Of a stretch of DNA of 64,000 bases, positions 1 through 8,814 are shown piece by piece. A program made the translations under genes and the position numbers. Below the pieces are notes generated by a model. That model worked only from the letters and a program-made list of their open reading frames with translations, was not told where the DNA came from and searched no databases. The stretch's first letter is position 1. Each line of letters begins with the position of its first letter. Origin of the DNA: Pasteurella oralis (lineage in GTDB: Bacteria; Pseudomonadota; Gammaproteobacteria; Enterobacterales; Pasteurellaceae); contig NZ_NXGB01000009.1 of NCBI RefSeq assembly GCF_002850605.1, positions 37,359 through 101,358 on the forward strand. Reading direction: 5' to 3'.

Positions 1-86
1 TTGGAATCAATCGCATTAAATGCGCCTACTGCAAATTTGTGTTGGTTTGCGACAGCCAACATGGATTTTAAATTTAACAATGCCAT
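1..86 (-). CDS. Class II ketose-bisphosphate aldolase, N-terminal fragment (cut by window edge)
   Basis: A reading frame starts with ATG at 84-86 on the minus strand and runs off the window. The 28 visible residues contain LLNLKSMLAVA and FAVGAFNA, the N-terminal pattern of class II fructose/tagatose-bisphosphate aldolases (zinc enzymes giving glyceraldehyde-3-phosphate or dihydroxyacetone phosphate products). The start lies two bases past the stop of the lyxose isomerase gene, with an AAAGGGGAA ribosome site inside that gene's end, so the two are translated from one message. The active-site histidines lie outside the window, so the substrate cannot be judged. Confidence 0.6.
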   Translation of the reverse strand, partial: MALLNLKSMLAVANQHKFAVGAFNAIDS

Positions 87-87
87 G

Positions 88-771
88 TTATTCCCCTTTT
101 AAATAATGGTTATAATCACTACACAGCAAGTGAATTGGTGTTTCGTCTTCTTCAATGTGTGAGAAACGCCCTAAAGGCTCTAAAAAGCGATTATCAGTTA
201 AATCATCATTTGCCATAGAAACTTCACCCGCTAACACCACGCCATCTTCAGCCCAAAAACTATGGTAGAGCAATGGGGTTAAACAAATACTCTGCCCGGG
301 TTTAAGTTTAACTAGACCACCTGCTGGCACAGTCATTTGCTTGCCATCAATCGCAACGTGAATATCTGCGCTATCATCTAACAAATCCGTTTGCTCATCA
401 CGTTGATATAAGCGAATCACTAAAGTCCCGCCGCCACGATTAATAATATCCTCCATTTTTTTCCAATGGTAATGCATGGGGGTAATTTGCCCTTCTTTTA
501 CCATCATAATTTTCTCTGCATAAGGCTTATTGTTAGTTGCAGACTGATTACGAATGGTGAATAACGTTAAACCAAATTTGGCAAAATCATTCAAATTAAA
601 ATCTGTCACATCCCAGCCTAAACGTGCATCAAGAACTTCTTGTTGTGTACTAAGATTTGCTTGTTGCCAATCTTGCAAGCTGTAATCAGCAAATATGGGT
701 AGATGGAAACAATAGCGCTGCATTAGCGCCTTTGCTTCCTCAATCACTTGATTAATTTCAGAACGTTTCAT
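88..771 (-). CDS. D-lyxose isomerase-like cupin (D-lyxose/D-mannose ketol-isomerase)
   Basis: A 227-residue protein of the D-lyxose isomerase family, which interconverts D-lyxose and D-xylulose; several members also convert D-mannose and D-fructose. The metal-binding cupin motif is intact: H100 and H102 in MHYHWKKMED, E107 in the same block, and H170 in LLYHSFWAEDG. The sequence after the metal ligands, INRGGGTLVIRLY, is typical of the family. It lies between a ROK sugar kinase upstream and an aldolase downstream on the same strand, which fits a path of aldose to ketose to ketose phosphate to triose. The family call is firm; the true sugar is inferred from context and is open. Confidence 0.85.
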   Translation of the reverse strand: MKRSEINQVIEEAKALMQRYCFHLPIFADYSLQDWQQANLSTQQEVLDARLGWDVTDFNLNDFAKFGLTLFTIRNQSATNNKPYAEKIMMVKEGQITPMHYHWKKMEDIINRGGGTLVIRLYQRDEQTDLLDDSADIHVAIDGKQMTVPAGGLVKLKPGQSICLTPLLYHSFWAEDGVVLAGEVSMANDDLTDNRFLEPLGRFSHIEEDETPIHLLCSDYNHYLKGE

Positions 772-799
772 GCTCCCCTCCCCCCTTCAATAAGGTCTA

Positions 800-808
800 A
801 AGTGCGGT
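800..808 (+). repeat. DNA uptake signal sequence
   Basis: AAGTGCGGT in the short gap between the isomerase and fructokinase genes. The flank (TCGATTTT) matches the AT-rich extension usual for this signal. Confidence 0.9.
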
Positions 809-828
809 CGATTTTGCAAAAGTTTTGC

Positions 829-1740
829 TTATTTCTCCAACGGCCATAACCAAGCGGCACCGCGCACACCACTAGAATCACCATGTAACGCTTTACGAAT
901 TGGCGTATGGAACTCTTTACCAAAAATGTAATTTGGCATTAATTTTGGTACATTCGTATAAAGCCGATCGATATTACACACCCCACCAGCGAATACAATA
1001 ACATCAGGATCCAGCATATTGACATAAGCCGATAACGCTTTGGCTAAACGACGTTCGTAAGCCTGAATTGATTGCTCGGCGAGCACATCCCCCTGTTCAG
1101 AAAGAGCAACAATCTCATTCCCTTTTAAACGCTGACCAGAACGACGTTCATAGTCATCGCATAACCCCGTACCAGAAACAAACTGCTCAACACAACCATA
1201 ATGCCCACAATAGCATTGATTATGACGTGCAACTTCTCGTTCTTCTTCATCCATCCAAGGTAACTGGTTGTGCCCCCATTCACCACCAATACCGTTACCT
1301 CCATTATGAGGTTTACCATTAATCGCAATACCTGAACCAGAACCTGTACCTAAAATCAACGCGAGTACCACTTCATATCCGGCTCCTGCACCATCAGTGG
1401 CTTCAGATACGGTCATACAGTTTGCATCATTGGCAATACGTACTTCTCGACTTAATAAACGACACAAATCTTTATCTAACGCTTGCCCATTTAGCCAAAC
1501 CGAATTGGCATTTTTCACTTTATGGCTAAAAGGTGAAATCGTTCCTGGAATACCAATACCCACCGTACCCATTTGTCCTGTAGCTTGTTCTGCATCATCA
1601 ACTAGTCCTTTAATTGCTGCCAATGTTTCTTCATATGAACCTCTTGGTGTTGGCACACGTTTTCTAAACAGTTCCTTTCCATCATTAGAAAGTGCAATCA
1701 CTTCAATTTTTGTCCCACCTAAATCAATGCCAATACGCAT
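829..1740 (-). CDS. mak: ROK-family fructokinase
   Basis: A 303-residue ATP-dependent sugar kinase, very like E. coli Mak (YajF), which phosphorylates fructose and, less well, mannose. It shows the N-terminal phosphate-binding motif IDLGGTK, catalytic Asp105 in RIANDAN, and the ROK zinc site: H157 in GGEWGHN plus CYCGHYGC with Cys176, Cys178 and Cys183. The C-terminus [15 protein letters not shown] is the Mak signature. The frame also offers a GTG two codons upstream (1746), but GAGGTG sits 4-5 bases before the ATG at 1738-1740, so that ATG is the likely start. It heads a minus-strand row with the isomerase and aldolase and may serve the sugar brought in by the nearby ABC transporter. Confidence 0.88.
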   Translation of the reverse strand: MRIGIDLGGTKIEVIALSNDGKELFRKRVPTPRGSYEETLAAIKGLVDDAEQATGQMGTVGIGIPGTISPFSHKVKNANSVWLNGQALDKDLCRLLSREVRIANDANCMTVSEATDGAGAGYEVVLALILGTGSGSGIAINGKPHNGGNGIGGEWGHNQLPWMDEEEREVARHNQCYCGHYGCVEQFVSGTGLCDDYERRSGQRLKGNEIVALSEQGDVLAEQSIQAYERRLAKALSAYVNMLDPDVIVFAGGVCNIDRLYTNVPKLMPNYIFGKEFHTPIRKALHGDSSGVRGAAWLWPLEK

Positions 1741-1827
1741 AGCCACCTCATAATGTTAATTTTGTGAATTGATGAATATTATTTCAGAACGAAATTATAT
1801 ATACTTTAGAAATTCTTTGTGTCATAA

Positions 1828-2559
1828 ATGAGTCCAGCCATGCAACAAAATACGTCTATTCTTGTTATTGATGATGATGTTCAAATTTGTGAACTGCTTA
1901 CCGATATTTTCGAAGAGCATGGTTATGCTGTTGTCAGTGCACAAACAGGCAAACAAGCATTAAGTTTGCTGCAATCTGGCGCCCATTTTTCTCTTATTTT
2001 TCTGGATTTAATTCTGCCTGACGTGAACGGTTTAGTCCTATTACAAAGTTTAAAAACAATGACGTCAGCACCTGTCATCATGTTAAGTGGGCTAGACTCT
2101 GAATCTGATATTGTGGTAGGTTTAGAAATGGGTGCCGATGACTACATTCCAAAACCATTTTATCCTCGTGTAGTAGTTGCAAGAGCAAAAGTAGTTTTAC
2201 GCCGCCATCAACCACAACCTTTTATTGCAAGTAATATCCACCAAGGACTCACCTTTAATCACTGGATCCTTGATACTGAAAATCATAAACTTTATACCCC
2301 ACAAAAACAGGAAGTAGAACTAACTCAAGGTGAATATACCTTGCTATATGCACTAATTGCTAATGCACAAAAAGTCCTTTCTCGCCAAAAGTTACTCGAA
2401 CTCACTCACAGTGAAAGCTTAGAAATTTTCGATCGCACTATCGATGTTTTAATTATGCGCTTACGTAAAAAAATCGAGCCTAATCCCAAAGCGCCTACTT
2501 ATATTCAAACTGTACGTGGTACTGGTTATTTATTTTCTGCTGCTGTTGAACGCTGTTAA
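1828..2559 (+). CDS. OmpR/TorR-type two-component response regulator (orphan)
   Basis: A 243-residue DNA-binding response regulator. The receiver domain (about residues 10-125) has the acidic pair DDD near residue 15, phosphoacceptor Asp60 in FLDLILPD and the lysine of KPFYPR. The winged-helix domain (about 140-235) ends with DVLIMRLRKKIE and VRGTGYLF. It resembles the TorR/OmpR group. The start at 1828 has no clear ribosome site; the ATG at 1840 is an alternative. No kinase is adjacent: the closest is the hybrid kinase at 8815. It is divergent from the fructokinase gene and convergent with the transporter genes, so control of the sugar genes is possible but unproven. Confidence 0.85.
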   Translation: MSPAMQQNTSILVIDDDVQICELLTDIFEEHGYAVVSAQTGKQALSLLQSGAHFSLIFLDLILPDVNGLVLLQSLKTMTSAPVIMLSGLDSESDIVVGLEMGADDYIPKPFYPRVVVARAKVVLRRHQPQPFIASNIHQGLTFNHWILDTENHKLYTPQKQEVELTQGEYTLLYALIANAQKVLSRQKLLELTHSESLEIFDRTIDVLIMRLRKKIEPNPKAPTYIQTVRGTGYLFSAAVERC

Positions 2560-2652
2560 TTTATCTAATTAACTAGAATTCTACCACTTTTAATATAAAA
2601 TCAATAAGTAAAGCACCTTTCCTCTTAGTGACAACTCATTGCTATAGACCAA

Positions 2653-2674
2653 ATGGAAGGATTTCACCTTCCAT
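2653..2674 (+). terminator. Hairpin after the response regulator gene
   Basis: An 8-base-pair perfect stem ATGGAAGG/CCTTCCAT with a 6-base loop, about 95 bases after the stop. It is followed by TATATTTCG, a weak T tract, so it is a plausible but not strong terminator. Confidence 0.5.
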
Positions 2675-2735
2675 TATATTTCGAATTACTTCGATAACGT
2701 CTATCTCTCAAATAAAACTCAATTTTTTCATATAA

Positions 2736-2768
2736 TTCCCCCCTTTCTGAAAAAAGAAAGAGGGGGAA
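2736..2768 (-). terminator. Hairpin just downstream of the sugar-binding protein gene
   Basis: A long imperfect stem: TTCCCCCTCTTTCT pairs with AGAAAGGGGGGAA read on the minus strand, with a short T-rich loop. It starts six bases after the stop at 2775. The T tract behind it is poor (AATTATATG), so it may act as a 3'-end stabiliser as much as a terminator. Confidence 0.55.
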
Positions 2769-2774
2769 ATTCAA

Positions 2775-3704
2775 TTACTTAACAGTCCAACCTTTGTAAT
2801 CTTTGATGTTATCACGAGTAATTAAATGTACTGGGATTAACACAGGATCTTTCGGGGCTGGTTTGCCTTGTAAAATATCATAACCAATTTTCACTGCTTC
2901 TGCCGCCATTACTTGTGGATCCTGAGCTGGCGTACCGCGGAATAAACTGTCTGATAATTTCAATGCTTCTTCACCATCTGGCGAACCATCCACACCCATA
3001 ATGAAGAATTCACTACGCTGCGCCTGTTTTGCAGCTAAATCTGCACCAATCGCAGTTGGATCATTAATGGCAAATACCGCATCAATTTTCGGATGTGCAA
3101 TTAATAATGAGGTCATCACTTCTAAACCACCTTCACGACTACCTTTTGCATTTTGGTTATGTGATAACACTTTGATATCACTATGTTTTGCAAATACATC
3201 TTGGCAACCTTGTACACGATCTTGTACTGCAGATACTGGTGGTCCATTAATAATGACGACATTCCCTTTACCATTTAATTTTTCAACGATAGTCTGGCAA
3301 GCAATTTCTCCTGCTTGGTAGTTATTTGAAGTCACTGTTGCATTCGCACCATCAGCCGCGACGTCAACCGCGACTACTACGATACCCGCATCACGTGCAC
3401 GCTGTACTGCGGGTCCAATTCCTTTAGAATCTGCCGCATTAAGAATAATCATATCCGCTTTTGCCGCAATGAAGTTATCAATTTGTGCAACTTGTTGACC
3501 TAAATCATAACCACTTGATACAGAAACAACGTTCACTTTATCACCTGCTAATTCTTTGGCTTTTAATTCAGCTCCTTTCGCAATTTGCACGAAGAAGGGA
3601 TTAGCCAAATCGCCCACTGTAACACCGATAGATTTTAATTCTTTTGCTTGCGCAAAAGGTGCGACTGCTAACATTAAAGATACTGCTAAAGTTTTTAATT
3701 TCAT
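2775..3704 (-). CDS. Sugar ABC transporter, periplasmic substrate-binding protein (RbsB-like)
   Basis: A 309-residue binding protein of the pentose/hexose CUT2 group. Residues 1-20 (MKLKTLAVSLMLAVAPFAQA) are a signal peptide ending in a signal peptidase I site. The mature protein begins with IGVTVGDLANPFF, typical of RbsB-like proteins, and has the two-lobe periplasmic-binding fold (residues about 24-300), with binding-cleft motifs FAINDPTAIG and MGVDGSPDGEE. It is the last gene of an ATPase-permease-binding protein row. Ribose, allose, fructose or autoinducer-2 are all bound by close relatives, so the ligand is not assigned. Confidence 0.85.
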   Translation of the reverse strand: MKLKTLAVSLMLAVAPFAQAKELKSIGVTVGDLANPFFVQIAKGAELKAKELAGDKVNVVSVSSGYDLGQQVAQIDNFIAAKADMIILNAADSKGIGPAVQRARDAGIVVVAVDVAADGANATVTSNNYQAGEIACQTIVEKLNGKGNVVIINGPPVSAVQDRVQGCQDVFAKHSDIKVLSHNQNAKGSREGGLEVMTSLLIAHPKIDAVFAINDPTAIGADLAAKQAQRSEFFIMGVDGSPDGEEALKLSDSLFRGTPAQDPQVMAAEAVKIGYDILQGKPAPKDPVLIPVHLITRDNIKDYKGWTVK

Positions 3705-3729
3705 TACAATTTCTCCTATAAAGTGGATA

Positions 3730-4701
3730 TTAAACTGAACGAGTACGGTATTTATCGATTAATACAGCAACGATGATTACCCCACCTTTAATAACGAGTT
3801 GCCAGAAATAAGACACGCCCATTAACGTCATACCATTATTTAAGGTGGCAATAATCAACGCACCGATGAGCGTACCTGTAATTGTACCGATACCGCCCAC
3901 AAAACTTGTGCCGCCTAAAATAACAGCTGCAATTGCATCAAGTTCATAACCAACACCAAGGTTACCGTTAGCACTGTATAAACGTGATGCACTCATTACG
4001 CCACCAAGCCCAGATAACAAACCACTGGTTGCGTAAACAAAAATTAATACTAAAGACACTTTAATACCCGTTAAGCGAGCAGCTTGTAAGTTACCGCCTA
4101 CGGCATAAATATGCGTACCCAATGTAGTACGACGCAAAATAAACCAACATACTGCAATAACAGCAAAGGCAATAATCACTAACCAAGGAATGGAGCCAAG
4201 ATAACCATTACCGATCCAGCTAAATGAAATTTTTGAGTTAATCACTGTGGTGCCATCTGCGACTAGATATGCAGCGCCACGCAGAGCAGTATAAGTTCCT
4301 AGTGTCACAATAAAAGGAGGTAGCCCAGCGTAAGCAACGAGCAAACCATTAAATACGCCCATACCAAGACCAGCAAGCAAGGCAAGTGGTACAGCAAATT
4401 CAGCTAAAGCTGGGTTAAGTGAAGTCACTAAACCAATTACAGCGGTTACACCAAGAATAGAACCAACAGAAAGATCGATCCCTCCAGTTAAAATAACAAA
4501 TGTCATCCCTGCCGCTAATACAATATTAATTGACGCTTGCCGTGTAATATTCAACATATTGGCTTCGGTCATAAAATTTGGTGCGACAAAAGAGAAAATA
4601 ATGACGATTAAAATTAAAATCGGCAAAATCCCCATTGCTTGCATTGCATCCGCAATTGCAATCTTTTTAAAACCTGCTTTGGCTGGTTGTGCTGTTCCCA
4701 T
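3730..4701 (-). CDS. Sugar ABC transporter, permease (RbsC-like)
   Basis: A 323-residue inner-membrane permease of the CUT2 branched-chain-type family, with about eight to ten hydrophobic segments. The conserved stretch FVILTGGIDLSVGS (about residues 65-80) is the family signature, and IAAVILGGTSFVGG (about 260) is the likely ATPase-contact loop. It starts 40 bases after the ATPase stop and ends 25 bases before the binding-protein start, so the three genes form one operon. It probably works as a homodimer with one double-domain ATPase. Confidence 0.88.
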   Translation of the reverse strand: MGTAQPAKAGFKKIAIADAMQAMGILPILILIVIIFSFVAPNFMTEANMLNITRQASINIVLAAGMTFVILTGGIDLSVGSILGVTAVIGLVTSLNPALAEFAVPLALLAGLGMGVFNGLLVAYAGLPPFIVTLGTYTALRGAAYLVADGTTVINSKISFSWIGNGYLGSIPWLVIIAFAVIAVCWFILRRTTLGTHIYAVGGNLQAARLTGIKVSLVLIFVYATSGLLSGLGGVMSASRLYSANGNLGVGYELDAIAAVILGGTSFVGGIGTITGTLIGALIIATLNNGMTLMGVSYFWQLVIKGGVIIVAVLIDKYRTRSV

Positions 4702-4741
4702 TTTTACCTCTCCTCAATTTTTAATTCTTTTTAATCTGATT

Positions 4742-6262
4742 CTATGATTCTGCACCACAAGCAAATGCCATAATGCGTTCTTGATTGATTTCATCGCCTG
4801 TTAACTCACCTACCGTATAGCCTTCGCGCATAACATATACACGGTCGCTCATACCCACAATTTCTGGCAACTCACTAGAAATCATCAAAATTGCGACACC
4901 TTGTTTTGCCATGTCAATCATCATGCGATAAATTTCACTTTTTGCGCCGACATCAACACCACGGGTTGGCTCATCCATAATAAACAATTTCGGCTGAATT
5001 GCCGCCCAACGAGAAAGCAACACTTTTTGCTGGTTTCCCCCAGATAAACCACTTACATTGACATTCGCACTTGGCACCCGCATTTTTAATCCTTCAATCG
5101 CTTCTTGCGTGGCTTGTTTACCTTTTGCCTGATTAATCACTAACATCGTAGCATCACGCTCAATGGTCGCCATCGTGACATTCTTCAAAATATTTAAATC
5201 AAGAAACAAACCTTCTTCTTTACGATTTTCAGGTAACAAAGCGACATGGTGTGCAATAGCATCACGCGGCGAGTGGAAACTGATTTCACCACCACTTAAA
5301 TAAATTTTACCGTGAGTTGCTTGTTTTACCCCAAATAATAAATGTGCCAGCTCAGAACGTCCCGCCCCCACTAAACCAGACAAACCAATAATTTCTCCAG
5401 CCCTTACTACTAAGGAAGCATCTTTGACTTTATTACCATCAGACAAGTGTTCGACACGTAACACTTCTTCACCAGCAGGTACAGTTTCTTTATTAAATAA
5501 ATCCGTCAGTGGACGCCCTACCATCATCTGTACCAACGTCGCCGAATCTAAGTTATCGCGGGTCAATGAACCTACATATTTCCCATCGCGCAATACACTA
5601 ACACGATCTGCTAATTCATAAATTTCTGCCATTCGATGACTGATATAAATAATCGCCATCCCCTCATCACGTAATTTTTTCACTAATTCAAATAAACGCT
5701 CAGTTTCACGTGAAGAAAGCGCTGCAGTTGGCTCATCCATTACTAAAATACGACTATTACGATGCAATGCACGTGCAATTTCGACTTGTTGTTGCTCAGC
5801 AATGGTTAACGAAGAAACTTTTTGTGTTGCAGAAAATTGTGCGCCTAATCGATCCAATACTTCTTGTGACTCTTCAGCCATAGTTTTACGATCTAAACCA
5901 AACAGATTTTTAATTTCACGTCCAAGAAAAATATTTTCAGCGACCGTTAAATTAGGGGAAAGGTGAATTTCTTGATAGATTAACGTAATCCCTGCTTTAA
6001 TTGCATCCTTAGGTGAAGAAATAGAAAAATGCTCACCATCAATGAGAATCTCACCAGCAGACGAAGTATAAGCGCCAGCAAGAATTTTCATCAGTGTACT
6101 TTTACCTGCCCCATTCTCTCCCATCAATGCATGAATTTCACCACGATAAATAGACAAATCCACATTTTGTAAGGCATAAAAAGTACCAAATCGTTTGGCA
6201 ATGCCTTTCATTTCCAGTAGAGGGCGAACAGGCGAATCAGAACTAACTTGTGCCATCTTCAT
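4742..6262 (-). CDS. Sugar ABC transporter, fused double ATPase (RbsA/MglA-like)
   Basis: A 506-residue ATPase with two nucleotide-binding halves, the CUT2 pattern. The first half has Walker [10 protein letters not shown], signature [15 protein letters not shown] and Walker [12 protein letters not shown]. The second half has a degenerate Walker A (GLVGAGRSE), signature [14 protein letters not shown] and [16 protein letters not shown]. This split of active and degenerate sites is normal for RbsA and MglA. ATG codons at 6262 and 6256 both follow an AAAGGGA ribosome site, so the exact start may be two codons later. It leads the transporter operon, whose control region is the gap up to the pirin gene. 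Confidence 0.9.
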   Translation of the reverse strand: MKMAQVSSDSPVRPLLEMKGIAKRFGTFYALQNVDLSIYRGEIHALMGENGAGKSTLMKILAGAYTSSAGEILIDGEHFSISSPKDAIKAGITLIYQEIHLSPNLTVAENIFLGREIKNLFGLDRKTMAEESQEVLDRLGAQFSATQKVSSLTIAEQQQVEIARALHRNSRILVMDEPTAALSSRETERLFELVKKLRDEGMAIIYISHRMAEIYELADRVSVLRDGKYVGSLTRDNLDSATLVQMMVGRPLTDLFNKETVPAGEEVLRVEHLSDGNKVKDASLVVRAGEIIGLSGLVGAGRSELAHLLFGVKQATHGKIYLSGGEISFHSPRDAIAHHVALLPENRKEEGLFLDLNILKNVTMATIERDATMLVINQAKGKQATQEAIEGLKMRVPSANVNVSGLSGGNQQKVLLSRWAAIQPKLFIMDEPTRGVDVGAKSEIYRMMIDMAKQGVAILMISSELPEIVGMSDRVYVMREGYTVGELTGDEINQERIMAFACGAES

Positions 6263-6308
6263 AAATCCCTTTTCAAATTAAACATAGTTTGCATTTAAGC
6301 ACAGCAAT

Positions 6309-6337
6309 ATGAATGAAAAATGTTGAATCTCATTCAT
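6309..6337. promoter_or_regulatory. Inverted repeat upstream of the sugar transporter operon (possible operator)
   Basis: ATGAATGA at 6309-6316 is repeated in inverted form as TCATTCAT at 6330-6337. The centres are 21 bases apart, two helical turns, and the pair lies 47-75 bases before the ATPase start. A dimeric regulator site fits, but no regulator is identified. Confidence 0.35.
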
Positions 6338-6401
6338 AATTGTCATAATTCTCAGTTTTTCTCAATTTTGCGAAAGGGATCACGAAATTCGCACAAAAAC
6401 G

Positions 6402-6410
6402 ACCGCACTT
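6402..6410 (-). repeat. DNA uptake signal sequence
   Basis: ACCGCACTT in the divergent gap between the transporter operon and the pirin gene. Confidence 0.9.
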
Positions 6411-6525
6411 TACTCCAATATTAATGCAACATAACACTGCTCAAACTTTAATTAAAAGATGAATTATTTACTCTTTGTTAAAACAGAATCAATATTTCGT
6501 CTATTTATCTATTTATTAGAAAAGA

Positions 6526-6531
6526 TATAAT
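6526..6531 (+). promoter_or_regulatory. -10 element of the pirin gene promoter
   Basis: A perfect TATAAT hexamer. The -35 side (near 6502-6508) is AT-rich and poor. A transcript starting near 6538 leaves about 28 bases of leader before the ATG at 6566, which also argues against any start codon upstream of that ATG. Confidence 0.5.
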
Positions 6532-6565
6532 GCCCTTATATGTTGAACAGAGAGGGAATAAAAGA

Positions 6566-7282
6566 ATGAAAACGGTATATCACGCAGCAAACAGTCGTGG
6601 CAACGCAGATCACGGTTGGTTAAAAAGCAGACACACTTTTAGCTTTGCGCATTATTATGATCCAACTCGAGTTCATTTTGGCGCGTTACGAGTCATCAAC
6701 GATGATTTTGTTGAAGGTGGCATGGGCTTTGGTACTCATCCTCACGATAATATGGAGATTATTTCTATTCCATTGAGTGGTGATTTAGCACATAAAGACA
6801 GTATGGGCAATGGAAGTGTGATCCGTCATGGCGATATTCAAGTCATGTCTGCTGGGACAGGCATTACGCACAGTGAAATGAACCCTAACCCAGATAAGCC
6901 TGTGCAATTTTTACAAATTTGGGTCTTTCCAAATAAACGTGATGTGGAACCACGCTACCAACAAATTACGATTGCAAACACACAAAAACCAAATGATTTC
7001 CAACAAATCTTATCGCCTAATCCAGAAGATGAGGGGGTTTGGATTCATCAAGATGCTTGGTTTTCACTTGCCAAATTTGATCAAGGTGTTGCTAAAAACT
7101 ATGCACTACACAAAACAGGCAATGGTGTGTACGCTTTTGTGATAAAAGGGAATGCGAATATTGGTGGTATTGAGTTAAACCAACGTGATGGTTTAGGGCT
7201 ATGGGATACAGACAGTATTGATATCATTGCCACAAGCGATGCAGAAGTTTTGCTGATGGAAGTACCAATGGCGGTCGAATAA
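6566..7282 (+). CDS. Pirin family protein, YhhW-like quercetinase
   Basis: A 238-residue bicupin of the pirin family, close to E. coli YhhW, a metal-dependent enzyme with quercetin 2,3-dioxygenase activity. All four metal ligands are visible: H58 and H60 in THPHDNME, H102 and E104 in GITHSEMN. ALRVINDD and MSAGTGI are shared with YhhW. An in-frame ATG at 6530 would extend the protein by 12 residues, but it overlaps the -10 region. The start at 6566 has AGAGGGA upstream. It is a single gene with its own promoter and terminator; its physiological substrate is unknown. Confidence 0.85.
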   Translation: MKTVYHAANSRGNADHGWLKSRHTFSFAHYYDPTRVHFGALRVINDDFVEGGMGFGTHPHDNMEIISIPLSGDLAHKDSMGNGSVIRHGDIQVMSAGTGITHSEMNPNPDKPVQFLQIWVFPNKRDVEPRYQQITIANTQKPNDFQQILSPNPEDEGVWIHQDAWFSLAKFDQGVAKNYALHKTGNGVYAFVIKGNANIGGIELNQRDGLGLWDTDSIDIIATSDAEVLLMEVPMAVE

Positions 7283-7298
7283 TTCCCTATCACAAGTA

Positions 7299-7329
7299 AA
7301 AAAACCTGAGGCAATCCTCAGTTTTTTTT
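7299..7329 (+). terminator. Intrinsic terminator of the pirin gene
   Basis: Stem CTGAGG/CCTCAG with loop CAAT, preceded by an A run and followed by eight T, 17 bases after the stop. Confidence 0.9.
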
Positions 7330-7392
7330 ATGCCAAAATGAATTAGTACTAATTTTAGTTCAAAATAACAAATCTTATTATAAACATTCACT

Positions 7393-7406
7393 TTGATCTA
7401 CATCAA
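7393..7406 (+). promoter_or_regulatory. FNR-type binding site upstream of hmp
   Basis: TTGATCTACATCAA matches the FNR consensus TTGAT-N4-ATCAA without a mismatch. It is centred about 120 bases before the hmp start codon. A transcription start near 7440 would put it close to -41, the usual activating position. Confidence 0.75.
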
Positions 7407-7417
7407 AAACACTATTT

Positions 7418-7428
7418 ATATACATCTA
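7418..7428 (-). promoter_or_regulatory. Possible NsrR-like half site upstream of hmp
   Basis: Read on the minus strand the 11 bases are TAGATGTATAT, matching 9 of 11 positions of the NsrR consensus AAGATGYATTT. A single half site in AT-rich DNA is weak evidence. Confidence 0.2.
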
Positions 7429-7521
7429 ATGAGGTATAGCAAGCTATTACCTAGTTTATGTAAATTGAGCAAAAAATAAATCTGAGTAAATTACTCAATT
7501 ATTAATAACAAGGAAGAAAAA

Positions 7522-8676
7522 ATGTTAGATCAACAAACTCGTGACATTATCAAAGCGACAATTCCTGTTTTAGAACAACATGGCACAACCATTACTAAAA
7601 CCTTTTATCACAATATGTTTAGTGCCCATCCTGAGCTATTAAACGTCTTTAATAAAACTAACCAAACACAAGGTCGCCAACCAATGGCGCTCGCCAGTAC
7701 TGTTTTAGCTGCCGCAAAACATATTGATAATCTGGCTGCAATTTTGCCTAATGTGATGCAAATCGGGCATAAGCACCGAGCGCTAGAAATTAAAGCAGAA
7801 CATTATCCCATTGTTGGTGAAAATTTACTTAAAGCGATTAAAGAAGTATTAGGTGAGGCCGCCACACCCGCAATTATTGATGCTTGGGCAAAAGCTTATG
7901 GGGTGATTGCAGATGTCTTTATTCAAGTTGAGCAAACAATGTATGATGCTGCGGCATGGGAAGGTTATAAGCCTTTTAAAGTCGTAGCTAAACGTGCTGT
8001 TTCTGATCAAATCACAGAATTTACTATACAAGCTGATTTCCCACTACCAATAGTCAAAGCAGGGCAATATATTACTGTACGCGTACAACCTGAAGGTGAA
8101 ACCAATACAGCATGGCGCCATTATTCGCTCTGTTCAACGGACACTAATAATGGTTTAAAATTTGCCGTAAAACGTGAAGGTGTAGGTGAACAAAAAGGCT
8201 TAGTTTCACATTATTTACATGATCATGTACAAGTGGGTGATAAATTAGATTTTACCGCCCCAGCTGGAGATTTCTTATTAGCACAAAGCGATAAACCACT
8301 TGTTTTAATTAGTGGTGGCGTTGGTATTACCCCATTATTAGCTATGTTAGAACAACAAGTGAATACGAATGATCAACGTGAAATTCATTGGATTCATTCT
8401 TGCCGTAACCGCGAAAACCATGCTTTCAAAGCAGAAGTTGACACTTTAATTAACAAAGCAAGGCATGCTCAAAATCATGTAATTTATACTGCACAACAAG
8501 CGCGTATTGATGCAAACTTCATTGCTAAACATATTCCACAAGGTGCTGACGTATATGTTTGTGGCACTATTAGTTTTATGGAAAGTATGATTGATTTATT
8601 AAAACAACAAGGTTGGCATGAGAATGATATCCACTTTGAGCCGTTTGGACCAAAAATGAGTGTTGTCACTGTTTAA
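7522..8676 (+). CDS. hmp: Flavohaemoglobin, nitric oxide dioxygenase
   Basis: A 384-residue cytoplasmic enzyme that converts nitric oxide, oxygen and NAD(P)H to nitrate. The globin domain (residues 1-140) has proximal His85 in IGHKHRALE and distal-pocket Tyr29 and Gln53. A ferredoxin-reductase module follows, with FAD site RHYSLCS (about 195) and NAD site [15 protein letters not shown] (about 265), ending in CGTISFM and FEPFGP. Start ATG has an AAGGAAGAAA ribosome site. The FNR-type box upstream suggests oxygen-dependent control. It is monocistronic, bounded by a terminator on each side. Confidence 0.95.
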   Translation: MLDQQTRDIIKATIPVLEQHGTTITKTFYHNMFSAHPELLNVFNKTNQTQGRQPMALASTVLAAAKHIDNLAAILPNVMQIGHKHRALEIKAEHYPIVGENLLKAIKEVLGEAATPAIIDAWAKAYGVIADVFIQVEQTMYDAAAWEGYKPFKVVAKRAVSDQITEFTIQADFPLPIVKAGQYITVRVQPEGETNTAWRHYSLCSTDTNNGLKFAVKREGVGEQKGLVSHYLHDHVQVGDKLDFTAPAGDFLLAQSDKPLVLISGGVGITPLLAMLEQQVNTNDQREIHWIHSCRNRENHAFKAEVDTLINKARHAQNHVIYTAQQARIDANFIAKHIPQGADVYVCGTISFMESMIDLLKQQGWHENDIHFEPFGPKMSVVTV

Positions 8677-8688
8677 CCACATTCCCTC

Positions 8689-8720
8689 GACCTACTTTAA
8701 TGTTAAGTAGGTCGTTTCTT
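8689..8720 (+). terminator. Intrinsic terminator of hmp
   Basis: Nine-base-pair stem GACCTACTT/AAGTAGGTC with a 7-base loop and GTTTCTT behind it, 12 bases after the stop. Confidence 0.8.
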
Positions 8721-8798
8721 AGCATAAAAAACACAATTCAATTCATATTTATCATTTTTTTTCCGCCATTTATGCTTAAAATAGTGACTATCTAACTC

Positions 8799-8807
8799 AA
8801 GTGCGGT
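8799..8807 (+). repeat. DNA uptake signal sequence
   Basis: AAGTGCGGT directly before the histidine kinase start codon; it overlaps the place where a ribosome site would sit. Confidence 0.9.
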
Positions 8808-8814
8808 CTACATA

